A stretch of 64,000 nucleotides of DNA from positions 127,956,927 to 128,020,926 of the forward strand of contig CM068367.1 of NCBI GenBank assembly GCA_034769895.1. Reading direction: 5' to 3'. The notes under the pieces are model-generated. The model was not told the DNA's origin. It ran no database searches and saw only the letters and a list, made by a program, of their open reading frames with translations. Both the position numbers and the translations under genes were made by a program. This DNA comes from Magicicada septendecula. Taxonomy: Eukaryota > Arthropoda > Insecta > Hemiptera > Cicadidae. Positions 45,423 to 55,328 of this stretch are shown one piece after another (position 1 is the first letter of the stretch; each line of letters starts with the position of its first letter).

Positions 45423-46531
45423 TGTAACGGTACAAACCGATGAGCGTATACAATTAAAAGCTTTTATTTTAACCAGAGTATATTTATGGGTCACCGACTA
45501 TAGCTCCATGTGAGGGACGGAATGGTCCAGGAATGCAGACTATCAACGAGGGTACACGCGTACGCCTGGGCCAACTTTCCCAGCATGAAAGACACGTACA
45601 TACATTCCATAACCGCACATGAGATGGAAAGAGCCAATCAGCGTTCGAATTTACTAACACGTGGCCAGCGAGATGGGATGCCGAGCGGACCCACGCTTCG
45701 CTTGACGCTGGATATTGAAAACGAGTCTTCAACCTGTACAGTCGTTAATTCAACCATAGTCTCGGATGAATTCTTGGTAGGCCGAAAAAGTATTAAAGTA
45801 GGCCTACCAAGTAGTATAAAAAGTACAACCAGTGTTAAATAATGAAGTGATGATTAAATGACATTAAACTTTGGTTGGAGTTGAGAGTGTTTAGTGAAAA
45901 CAGTTCCGGACAACATTTGGATATTACGCAAATAGGTAACAAGTATAAAGACAGATTCATTTGGCCAAAACATTATAAATCATTAATGAGCTCATAAATA
46001 AAATGGGGGTACAATTAATTAATAGAGTGAGAGAGTGTGTGTACGAAAAAAAAATAACAGGGGAAAAATAACACAATAGTACTGGTTTATAAGTAGGGGT
46101 TGTTATTACTATAAGATACGATGTAATAGATGCCAATAGAAAGAAGTAATTAAAATAAGAGAGAGAGAGAGAGAGAAGTAATTCAATTTGAATAAATGAA
46201 TAAGATTTGTTTTAACAGAATATAACCATGTGTTAGCATAGTTATTTCGTTGTTACCATTTCCTAGTGTTCTGTGCTGAAAAATTCGTCTAACGTTTCCG
46301 GGAATCTTCTGAATTATGAATATCCGGGAAGTCAGATTGCAAAATTATCCAGTTTTAATTAAGGAAGAATATAAAAGTTTTACATATTTTAACTTAAAAA
46401 ATATGTTGGCGGCCCTGAAGTTCTGTTGGAATTTATAAAAAGGTAAGTTACCGAAAAAAGAACGCAGGTAAGATTCTGGCAGAGTATTTTATTATATTTT
46501 TATTTATTTATAATTTGGGTGTAACTTCACA
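45423..46531 (+). repeat. 5' LTR of element III
   Basis: It begins TGTAACGGTACAAACCGATG and ends AACTTCACA. A perfect 11-bp inverted repeat (CTTGGTAGGCC, 45773-45783 with 45801-45811) lies just before TATAAAAAG (45815-45823), the likely promoter. Two donor-like sites follow: G|GTAAGT at 46442 and G|GTAAGA at 46467, 88 and 63 nt before the LTR end. An AG-rich microsatellite is at about 46155-46177. Confidence 0.92.
45815..45823 (+). promoter_or_regulatory. Predicted TATA box of the element III LTR
   Basis: TATAAAAAG follows directly on the right arm of the 11-bp inverted repeat. The same arrangement is kept in the 3' LTR (TATAAAAAG at 54452-54460). The transcription start is expected 25-30 bp downstream, near 'accagtgtt'. 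Confidence 0.6.
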
Positions 46532-46533
46532 AA

Positions 46534-46553
46534 TGGCGACTCGCTGCCAGGAT
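46534..46553 (+). promoter_or_regulatory. Primer-binding site of element III
   Basis: TGGCGACTCGCTGCCAGG starts 2 nt after the LTR end. The TGGCGAC start is like tRNA-Arg-type sites (as in the 412 group), unlike the TGGCGCC of elements I, II and IV. The exact tRNA cannot be set by eye. Confidence 0.6.
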
Positions 46554-46813
46554 CCGAGTATAACTTTATACGAGGTAGACCTGTTTTAAGCACACAATAT
46601 AGGTTGTGGTAACGGCGTATGTGTGAATAATTATCGTATATAATTATGTTGCGTAAACTAGGTTATGTTTTGGTAGCGTACCGGTAAATTGCTTGTGAAA
46701 TTATTGTGTTTACTTTTTCATTTGGATAACGAGTTTATGTGTGGAGTATTTTGATTGGGCATGTATAATTATTGTATTATATAAAGGGTATTATAATAAA
46801 AAATTAGGTTAGC

Positions 46814-46984
46814 ATGGCTGAGGCACGAGAAACCGTAATGGACACATGGGAGAAATTCTATGACGGGTTACGGAGGTATATGGAAGAAATGACTGATGAT
46901 GATTGGCATAAATTTAATGATTATCTTAAACAAAACACGGAATTATACGATTTTATAATAGAGAATAGGGGGTGGCACTATTAG
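46814..46984 (+). pseudogene. N-terminal piece of the element III gag-position gene
   Basis: A 56-codon frame, MAEARETVMDTWEKF..., ends at TAG. It starts about 280 bp after the LTR. Acidic, tryptophan-containing and not recognised. The following sequence (about 46985-47254) stays open in other frames with the same acidic, lysine-rich character, so frameshifts separate it from the next piece. Confidence 0.5.
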
Positions 46985-47254
46985 TGATGATAAAAAACAA
47001 GCTAAAGAGGTAAGAGAACAAACGGAAGAGTGTAAACAAGAAAGTAAATTAAATCTGGTAATGGATAAGAAAGTAAGTGAAGGTGTTAGTGAAAGTAAAA
47101 TAGTGGAAGAGGTAGTGTTAGAGAATAAAATATTGAATAGTGATGATAATGATGACAGTATAGGGTTGAAAATGGTACAGATATAGGTAAGTGCAGCATA
47201 AACAAAAATAACGAAGAAATAATTAACGAGGTAGGTGATAGTTATAAAAATAGG

Positions 47255-47801
47255 TTGACAAGTAGTAGGGATGAGAATATAGTAGTAGTTGAAAAGGTAA
47301 GTGAGAATAACAATGATATAATTAAAAATGTGGTGCTAGAGAGTAAGGTGGTTAATACTGAGAGTGATAATGAAGATTTTGTTGGAGTAGAGTTTAGTAA
47401 TGAAGTGTTAGCGAGTGCTGAAAAGATTGAGAGAAAGTGTGATGAGAGGTTAGGTGGGCGAAAGGCAGATTTTCCTCGAGTATATTGTGAAACAGAGTTT
47501 TCACCAATGTTTTATGAGGACAGAGTTTCCTCCCGTGGTTATAGAGACGAGGTGTCTCTAAGTAGTTCCCCTAGTTCTCATGAGTTCCCTGGAAGAATCA
47601 GGATGTGTCATGATAACGTTATGTTGCCTTTTGTGTGGATTGAGAGAGAAAAAGTGAGATGGTGTTATGATGAGAGGTATTTTGAGAGAGAGAGAATGAT
47701 AGAGATGTTTACGTTAAGTAGAAGCTGTATAAGGAGTTAAGAGAGAGGTTAAAATTTGAAAAAATAGATGATATGAAAGACTTACCTTGTAAAATAGATA
47801 T
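47255..47801 (+). pseudogene. Middle piece of the element III gag-position gene
   Basis: An open frame at 47255-47740 includes EKIERKCDERLGGRKADFP, YEDRVSS and RDEVSLSSSP, matching the third piece of the element IV gene in order. After a frameshift, KELRERLKFEKID.MKDLP leads up to 47801, where element B is inserted. The protein continues at 50324. Confidence 0.65.
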
Positions 47802-50323
47802 TGTAAAGAATAAACGTTATAAGGAGTCCTTCTTATTTCAGTCCCACGTTGGAGTCGTCAATTTGTAAAGAATAAAGTTCTCTCTGGTGTGTTTAATTAT
47901 ATTTGAGGATGTGTGAAAGCCCCACTGTTGGGTTCGCCAATTTGTAAAGAATAAAGTTTAGTCGGTGTTAAGAGAAGATAATGATGACCTTGTTGTGAGC
48001 GTCAATTTGTAAAGAACTTGGTTTATGGGGGTAATTAGTTATATGAGACTCCCGTGTATCACGTCACGTAACACGTTGAAGGTGGCAATTTGTAACAATT
48101 AAAATGTGGTTACCTGTTTTTAATCAATATGTTATTAATGAATATATCTATTATGTTGTTACAGATGAAACCTCCTGAAAATATATTATTAGGCAAATAT
48201 AGTTATGATTATGTTCTTTTAATTTATAATCGTACTATGATATAGGTTTAACTTAGTGTTCAATAATTAGACAATATTAACTATATATATCGTGTATTGG
48301 CTGAATGTATTGAGTATTCTTGTCAACCCTAGTCCCTCGATATTAGAGAATTCTATTCAAATTTGGTACTGAAAACACGCTGGTTCAGCAATCTCCCGTT
48401 CCACCAGCTGTTGTCAATTAGCACTGTTATTTGTAATAAGCTTGCTTCTAGGTTAGCCGTTCATCGGGTTTTAATCAACCTTTTATTGTAAATTATTCCA
48501 CCCACAACATATAGTACCTATTCTGCAATAACTCAAAACATTATCTCATACAATAAAGATCCTTTATTAATTTTATACGTTATTTCACAGTCACCGTTAT
48601 CTCCAAAATAATAATATTATCAAATCGATTATACAAAAATATATCGATTGTCAATTGATCAAGTTCCTTTGACTTGTACAAATTAAATATAACAATAAAT
48701 ATTTCTTATCCCAGGGTTCGTAAGATTCTTTGAACCATTAGTAAGGCCAGGTAAAATGCAAAATTAAGGTTACTCAAGTATTACATTAGTTTATTAACTC
48801 TAAATATAATATTGAATTTAAAAATAAGTTGTTTTTTACCGAGTCGACGTAACTCAGACTGGCCGTGGACGTCTGTAAACAGTTGAAGATGATCGTCTCA
48901 AAGCACGTTCATCCAGTAAAAAGTGTTCTGGCCCTTAATAAAATTGATGATGTAGTATCCAGGGAAGCTCTCAAAAACTCTTCTGACTGCCGTTCTTCTC
49001 CTACGTTCTTGATAGTTGTCAATCACGGTGGAATGAAAATAGTATTCCAGCTTCTTCTTGCAAGTGAAGGTTAACTCTGCAAAACGAGGTCTTCGTATGT
49101 CTTCTCAATAATTCCGTTAGTTTCGGCCTTTATTTCCCTCTAATATTTAGTCTTCTAATTACATGGGAAATCGGTTTAATACCGAATCCAGCGGAATTAT
49201 CCTGGTGAATGAAGTGAGGAGTTTTCAACTCTTTTAAAGGTATTCTGTTCTAATTTGGAAGTCTAATTGGTTTTATTACTCATCAGTAGTATAATAGAAT
49301 TAGGTTTCAAATAGGGTTTTTTAATTTAGATTCATGTTTTCTTTAAAATTTATTATTCATTCTTTTAAATGTGTCTGCCCATCTCAACTCAATAGCTTGT
49401 AACAATCGGAACGAATGATTCAATATCAACAACTCATGTACATTTCAGTTGCCTTAACAACCACTTTTTTCTGTCATTGGGTGAAATTAGATATCCTAGA
49501 GCCAGAATTATAGAATATTACTACTCTTTTTCAATAAAATACTCCATGCTTGGAATAATACTAAATTACCTAAAATTCTCACCTAACCTTCCTTCATAAA
49601 CAGTATATGTTTTACTATAGTTTCATTGGACTGGACTTCTTAAAAAGGTATTAATTTCCTTTTACAAATATTAAATTTAGGCCTATAGGTTTTCTTACAA
49701 CTGTTATAACATTGTTTGGTTTTTTAACTTAATTTTCTTTTACCTGACCTACTGTACAATTAATTATTGGTTAATGGTTATTTACATTAATTTTAACTTC
49801 CTGGTTTTTATTTTATTACCTTAATTAATTCGTCTTGGAACCCTTCATTAGTTTACAATATAATTATCAGAACTACTTGTCAAACTTTGACCACTTATTG
49901 CCAACCTGGCCAAGTTTTATAAACATTAATTAAAACAACTTCATTATTCGATTTTAGCAAATACTTAAAACTTAGTATAATGCCTATACTTGATTATCTA
50001 AAGACAAATTTAACATAAATACAAACATTATCACTGATTGAGTATTCCTATTAAACATTAGTCCACTCTTCCTATACTCAACACATAACATAAATATTCT
50101 GTGAACACTAACATGCTACAGTATAAAAAACGAGTACAATTTATTATATTGACCATTAATTGGTATAGTATTTTATACTCAAAGTTATCTATTATATATT
50201 TTGACTTGAGGTACATCTCAGATGTACTGATTACTGAGCAACCTTAATTCGGGGTATGGTCCTTGACCATAGTTAATTCAATTTTTTATGTAACGTTGGG
50301 GACCTCTATTCTGTTTCGTTACA
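47802..50323 (-). mobile_element. Solo LTR-like element B, nested, with terminal PBS-like units
   Basis: On the minus strand it starts TGTAACGAAACAG (50323) and ends TTCTTTACA (47802). ATAT is duplicated at 47798-47801 and 50324-50327. A first LTR-type end (TTGTTACA at 48091) is followed by four units of 83, 65, 79 and 62 bp. Each opens AATTG[CAG]C and closes TTTACA. The third opens AATTGGCGAACCCAACAGTG, close to a tRNA-Lys1,2-type primer-binding site (TGGCG..CCAAC..TGGGG). No ORF of note; short frames at 48865-49074 are not supported. Confidence 0.78.
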
Positions 50324-50639
50324 ATATTGATGATTCTTTTGATGATACCATGGTAGATGATGTGCACTTACCTTGTATTGTCATGGATATAGTAGACGAA
50401 TATGATGATATAAATTACCTGGGGATAACGAATAATATTAAGGGAGACTGGACAAAAATAACTAATGTAGACAAGGTTTATGAAATAATGAAAAGGAATA
50501 ATCCTATATTATTATTATGGTATAACGAATGACACAGAGTTAATGGGTTATTATATGAATAATAATAATATAATGAGTGTAAGTAAAGATGATAATTGTT
50601 ATGTGAAAGTAAGACTAATTTATGATGATGGTGGTTAGA
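50324..50639 (+). pseudogene. C-terminal piece of the element III gag-position gene
   Basis: After element B the frame resumes with VDDVHLPCIVMDIVDEYDD, then NYLGITNNIKGDW and TNVDKVYEI, and after a frameshift ends YVKVRLIYDDGG and TAG (50637-50639). It aligns along its length with 17036-17509 and with the C terminus at 5583. Confidence 0.75.
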
Positions 50640-51809
50640 CAAACAGTGAATGAACATTTAATTATTTTAGTTTATGGTAATTACCTGGCTAACTTATGAA
50701 ATGAGGTGTGGTAAACAGAAAAATAATGACAAAAAATTGTAAATAAATTTATAGTGAGGTTAGTTGTGTTTATGTAATAGGTTATGTTGCATTTTGTATA
50801 TAAGGTAAACAATGTGTGTATGTAGTAGGAACTGATTTTAATAATGATAATAATAATAATAATAATATTTTATCAAACTAAACAAATAATGGTGAAGTTT
50901 ATAATGCAAATGAATTGTAATTATTTTGGAGCAAGGTGATTAAAGTAACTTAATGTTCAAAAAAAAACTGACTGAATTAAATAATTTGAGATGAACAATT
51001 AATTAATTAATCTTGTATAAAGGTATTGATAATGAATTTAAATGATTTTTGTAAGATTTGAACTTGATAATAAATAGTAAACGAGTAAAAGGTAGAATGT
51101 GTTTAGTTGTGTAGTCATATGGTCGTTAAGATATATCAGAAAGTACATAGGGTTTTGTACATTATATTTGTTGTAATGAATGTTTATATTTTGAATTTAT
51201 GACAGTAATCATGTGGTTATTTGATTGAATGATTGACCATATGTAGGTAGGAATTTTATAATGCAATTGAAGTAAAGTAAAATGTTTTAATAATGAAATT
51301 AAATGAGTTTAACAGGTTGTAAATTAGGTGATTAAATTAATTTGAGGTAGTTATGAATTTTCTAGTGTAATTTTCAATGATCATATTAATGTAAAATGTT
51401 GTAAAAGATGGAGTTTGGGTGATAATTGTTTCAATAAGGCATTAAGCCAGTCAACTTTAAATGGGTGTTAGACAAAATAAGAATTTTGGAATAAAAAGTA
51501 ATACAGAAATGGAGTATTAGTAGGGACACAGTAGTGAGGGTGCATGTATGTAGAGAAAGCGAGAGTGATGTAAATGGAGAGTAAATAGGTGAGAGCAGGG
51601 TACACATAAATTTTGTAGTGAGGGTGGTGTGGTAAGGAGTCCTCAACGCAAGGTGTTGTGCCGGGAGGTGAATAGTTTTAAATGAGGTTTGGCGGAGTTA
51701 CTTGGGAGAGGCCAGGAACTAATAAAGGAGTGAGTATAAGGGAAGGGAACACACATCCTAGGTACAAAGAGGGTATCAGGTATTTTGTTCTAAGAGGGCA
51801 ATGATTTAA
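50640..51809 (+). other. AT-rich non-coding interior of element III
   Basis: Contains an (AAT)n run near 50848-50870 and matches 16230-17000 of element IV in reverse complement. No coding signal. Confidence 0.65.
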
Positions 51810-51922
51810 GTGGAATTAGAGAAATTAGTGGAGGTAAATATTATTGAGAGATCAGTGTCACCCTATGCAAGTCCGTTAGTGGTTATTAGAAGGAAGAATG
51901 TGAGTAAGGTTATATCTAAACT
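51810..51922 (+). pseudogene. Reverse transcriptase fragment (Ty3/Gypsy type)
   Basis: About 37 codons read VELEKLVEVNIIERSVSPYA, then SPLVVIRRKN. This is the start of the Gypsy-family reverse transcriptase (..L...GII..S.SPYASP.V.V.KK.G). The frame is closed upstream and the homology ends within 40 codons, so it is a scrap left from deletion of pol. Confidence 0.75.
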
Positions 51923-52653
51923 CCCATTCAATAAATCAAATCGTTGTGAATGACTGAAAATCACCCAAACCAATTGATAATGAAAATACTTAATAAAAAT
52001 TCATGTTTTAAATGTAATAATAAATGTAACAAGTTAAAGAGTTAATAGAATTTAAAGCTAAAATAAAGCTGTAAGTTGTGTAAATTTTTTGATAAAATCT
52101 GAATTTGAAATGTTATATATAATGAACGTTGATAATAGATTTGAATTTGTGGAGAATTTAAATGGTACAATAAATGATAAATAATTAAAGGTTGATATAA
52201 AAAGAGTTACTAGAAAGTTAAAAGTTATGTAATGTTAGTAAGTTTATGCAAATTGAGATGTTTCTATTAGGTTGAATTGTGTTTACAATATATGTGAAAC
52301 TTGAAATGTTTAAATGAATATAAGTACGTGTAGTGAATATTTTAAATAGAATACACTGAGATACAGAATCAGTACTTTGGTAAAGGCAAACCAGTCAAGG
52401 GGAAACAAGTCAGTTGAGGATATGGTATGGTGAAAAAGCCAGTTATTGATGTTTTTCTTAATTGTTACAGAGTTTGGTGATACTGTGGCGGGTGCCTGTC
52501 TGACTTTGCGGTGTTGGGATCTCGACAGGGAAGTCCAGTAGTCATGCAGGTGCAGCTGGAGTCACCAGACTAGGGGGGTAAGTTACCCATGATTTTAGTA
52601 AGGATTTAAGGGGGGTTGTTGGCGCCATATTCTTGCTGGTCCTCTTAGGTTAG
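51923..52653 (+). other. Non-coding 3' interior of element III
   Basis: About 52440-52650 is the family's shared 3' segment ('gtgttgggatctcgacag', 'ggggggtaagttaccc'), the same as that split by the solo LTR in element IV. Upstream is AT-rich filler. Confidence 0.65.
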
Positions 52654-52728
52654 CAATGAGAGGTTTTCTGCTGAAACAGAAAAATTGTCTGTTTCGGCAG
52701 AAAACCTCTCATTGGGGGGGGGGGGTAT
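52654..52728 (+). promoter_or_regulatory. Long hairpin and polypurine tract of element III
   Basis: CAATGAGAGGTTTTCTGC (52654-52671) pairs perfectly with 52697-52714. TGAAACAG (52672-52679) adds seven pairs and a G-U with 52689-52696, a 26-bp stem around a 9-nt loop. The G-run at 52713-52725 then TAT leads directly to the 3' LTR. Confidence 0.88.
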
Positions 52729-55147
52729 TGTAACAGTACAAACCGATGAGCGTATACAATTAAAAGCTTTTATTTTAACCACAGTATATTTATGGGTCAC
52801 CGACTATAGCTCTGTGTAAGGGACGGAATGGTACAGGAATGCAGACTATCAACAAGGGTGCGTATTCATGCGTACTCGCGCACACCTGGGCCAACTTTCC
52901 CAGCATGAAAGACACGTACATACATTCCATAACAGCACATGAGATGGAAAGAGCCAATCAGTGTTCGAATTTACTAACACGTGGCCAGTGAGACGGGCTG
53001 CCGAGTGGACCCACGCTTCACTTGACGCTGGATATTGAAAACGAGTCTTCAACCTGTACAGTCGTTAATTCAACCAAAGCTTGTAACGATAAAAAATATG
53101 CCGAAACTTAAAATAAATACATAAAATACACTACCAGGACTTACCTGTTTGATATCGCAACTACTTACCGCATTCAAATTTCACTCAGAAGACCAAGGTC
53201 GCCACGATTATTTTTTTATAGGTAAAATATCGAAAACCTTTGCACTCCACCTTAAATAAAAAGGACAATTTTGCAATCTGACCGCACCCAATTAATAATT
53301 CAGAAGGATTCTGGAACGTTTAGACGAATTTCGCAACACAGAAATGAGAAAGTGGTAATGACGAAATAACTTAGTCTAACACATGGTTATTGAATGAATA
53401 CTTTACTTACTCTCATAAAGACGTAAATTCCTCATACACAACACAAAAGAATAACACATTAATTACTGGTTACATCGACCTTACCTTACATACTATGTAT
53501 ACAAAAGAAAGTAGCCCAGCTTTGCCCACACACACTATCACACCAATTAAACCCCTTTAAATATTATAGTTATTATAGAAAATAGTTAGCCTTTCTTATA
53601 TTCCGGTTTCGTTACATTCAATAACTGTCTCGATGCCGACCGAACACGTGTTTTGATGTCCGATTTCACTGTCCGTATTTCCACTGTTGGCGTTTCGCAC
53701 TTTCGCTACACCAATTTATTACGTCGTTAATTTCTCGGGTCCCGGTCGGTCTTCTTGAATTAACTACATTTTGCGAAAACTCGACCAACCGGGCCCGACA
53801 CAAAATTATAGGCGTCTGTTACTTGAGTTGGCTTCTCGTGGACTGTTTAGCGTCTCTGCCTAATGTAGACTGTGTTAAGGCGGGAGGAAGCTGCCGTTCA
53901 CTGCCACCTGATTTTCGTCGTCGTTCAGGCTGAATTGTTGTGGCTTATGAGCTCTATGCATGAAACATAGTCGTTATATCAGCCCAGTTTCTAGACGATA
54001 TTTGTTAAGCACTGTTGACATCACTAAAAGTGGGCGGTCCTTAGCGGCATTTCCTGAGGATCGGCTAAGGAGACGATGAATAAAATCGTTCCCCAGGCAT
54101 CTTGGTTTTCGGACGACGGCGTCATTCCGAGCGCGGACTTGTACTGCGCGTGAGTGCGTGGTCACACTTATGCAAAGTTCTGAGAAATTTTAGGGTGGTG
54201 CAAATTCCTTGCCTGGTTACACAACAGAAATTGCGCCTTGCCTTTGTTTCAACACTGTTTCTTGCCACGTGTTCTGTTCCAATGGAAATAACGTTTGCAC
54301 AATATTTTTATAAAATCCAGCAAAAAATGAAATAAATAAAAATGCAAATACCCCATACTGTAAGAAATAAACTGACCCAATTTTGACACGTTACAAGCTC
54401 GGACGAGTTCTTGGTAGGCCGAAAAAGTATTAAAGTAGGCCTACCAAGTAGTATAAAAAGTACAACCAGTGTTAAATAATGAAGTGACGATTAAATGACG
54501 TTAAACTTTGGTCGGAGTTGAGAGTGTTTAGTGAAAACAGTTCCGGACAACATTTGGATATTACGCAAATAGGTAACAAGTAGAAAGACAGATTCATTTG
54601 GCCAAAACATTAGAAATCATTAATGAGCTCATAAATAAAACGGGGGTAAAATTAATTAATAGAGTGAGAGAGTGTGTGTACGAAAAAAAAATAACGGGAA
54701 AAAATAATGCAATAGTACTGGTTTATAAGTAGGGGTTATTATAAGATACGATGTAATAGATGTCAATAGACAGAAGTAATTAAAATAAGAGAGAGAAAGA
54801 AGTAATTCAATTTGAATAAATGAATAAGATTTGTTTTAACAGAATATAACCATGTGTTAGCGTAGTTATTTCGTCGTTACCATTTCCTAGTGTTCTGTGC
54901 TGAAAAATTCGTCTAACGTTTCCGGGAATCTTCTGAATTGGGGGGAAGTCAGATTGCAAAATTATCCAGTTTTAATTAAGGAAGCGTATAAAAGTTTTAC
55001 ATATTTTAACTTAAAAAATATGTTGGCAGCCCTGAACTTCTGTTGGAATTTATAAAAGGTAAGTTAGCGAAAAAAGATCGCAGGTAAGGTTCTGGCAGAG
55101 TATTTTATTATATTTTTATTTATTTATAATTTGGGTGTAACTTCACA
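52729..55147 (+). repeat. 3' LTR of element III, interrupted
   Basis: It matches 45423-46531 outside the insertion at 53082-54395. It keeps the 11-bp inverted repeat, TATAAAAAG (54452) and two donor-like sites (about 55058 and 55083). Confidence 0.92.
53082..54395 (-). mobile_element. Solo LTR nested in the element III 3' LTR
   Basis: 1314 bp. TGTAACG and CGTTACA form the ends, with AGCT at 53078-53081 and 54396-54399. Minus orientation is inferred from the start TGTAACGTGTCAAAATTGG (as in element II) and from G|GTAAGTCC (minus, 53139-53145), 63 nt before the 53082 end. No internal region or gene. Confidence 0.88.
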
Positions 55148-55181
55148 CTCCTATGTAATATGTTCAAATAATTACACTGCA

Positions 55182-55328
55182 AGTAGGTTTACTTACCTCT
55201 GCTATCATCTCTAAAATATTTTTACAAAAACTTGATGAAGAAATAATACAATTAAATGACCCATTAGGATGCTACTTTAGATACGTTGATGACACTCTAT
55301 ATATATCCTAAAATAAAGGCATTAATAT
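55182..55328 (+). pseudogene. Older Penelope-like element, reverse transcriptase piece
   Basis: The frame reads SAIISKIFLQKLDEEIIQ, then GCYFRYVDDTLYIS and a stop. YVDD is the catalytic box lost in the two copies at 41.3-45.2 kb. The continuation NICNIFNSINNLHSKI is found at 58346 after element C. Confidence 0.8.

Larger units (their letters stand above)
45423..55147 (+). mobile_element. LTR retroelement III, with two nested insertions
   Basis: 5' LTR 45423-46531; 3' LTR 52729-55147 (about 1101 bp without its insertion). CTCC is duplicated at 45419-45422 and 55148-55151. Between them: primer-binding site, broken gag-position gene, a short Gypsy-type reverse transcriptase scrap, hairpin and polypurine tract. 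LTR-like element B (47802-50323) sits in the gag-position gene and a solo LTR (53082-54395) in the 3' LTR. The reverse transcriptase scrap places the family in Ty3/Gypsy. Confidence 0.92.
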
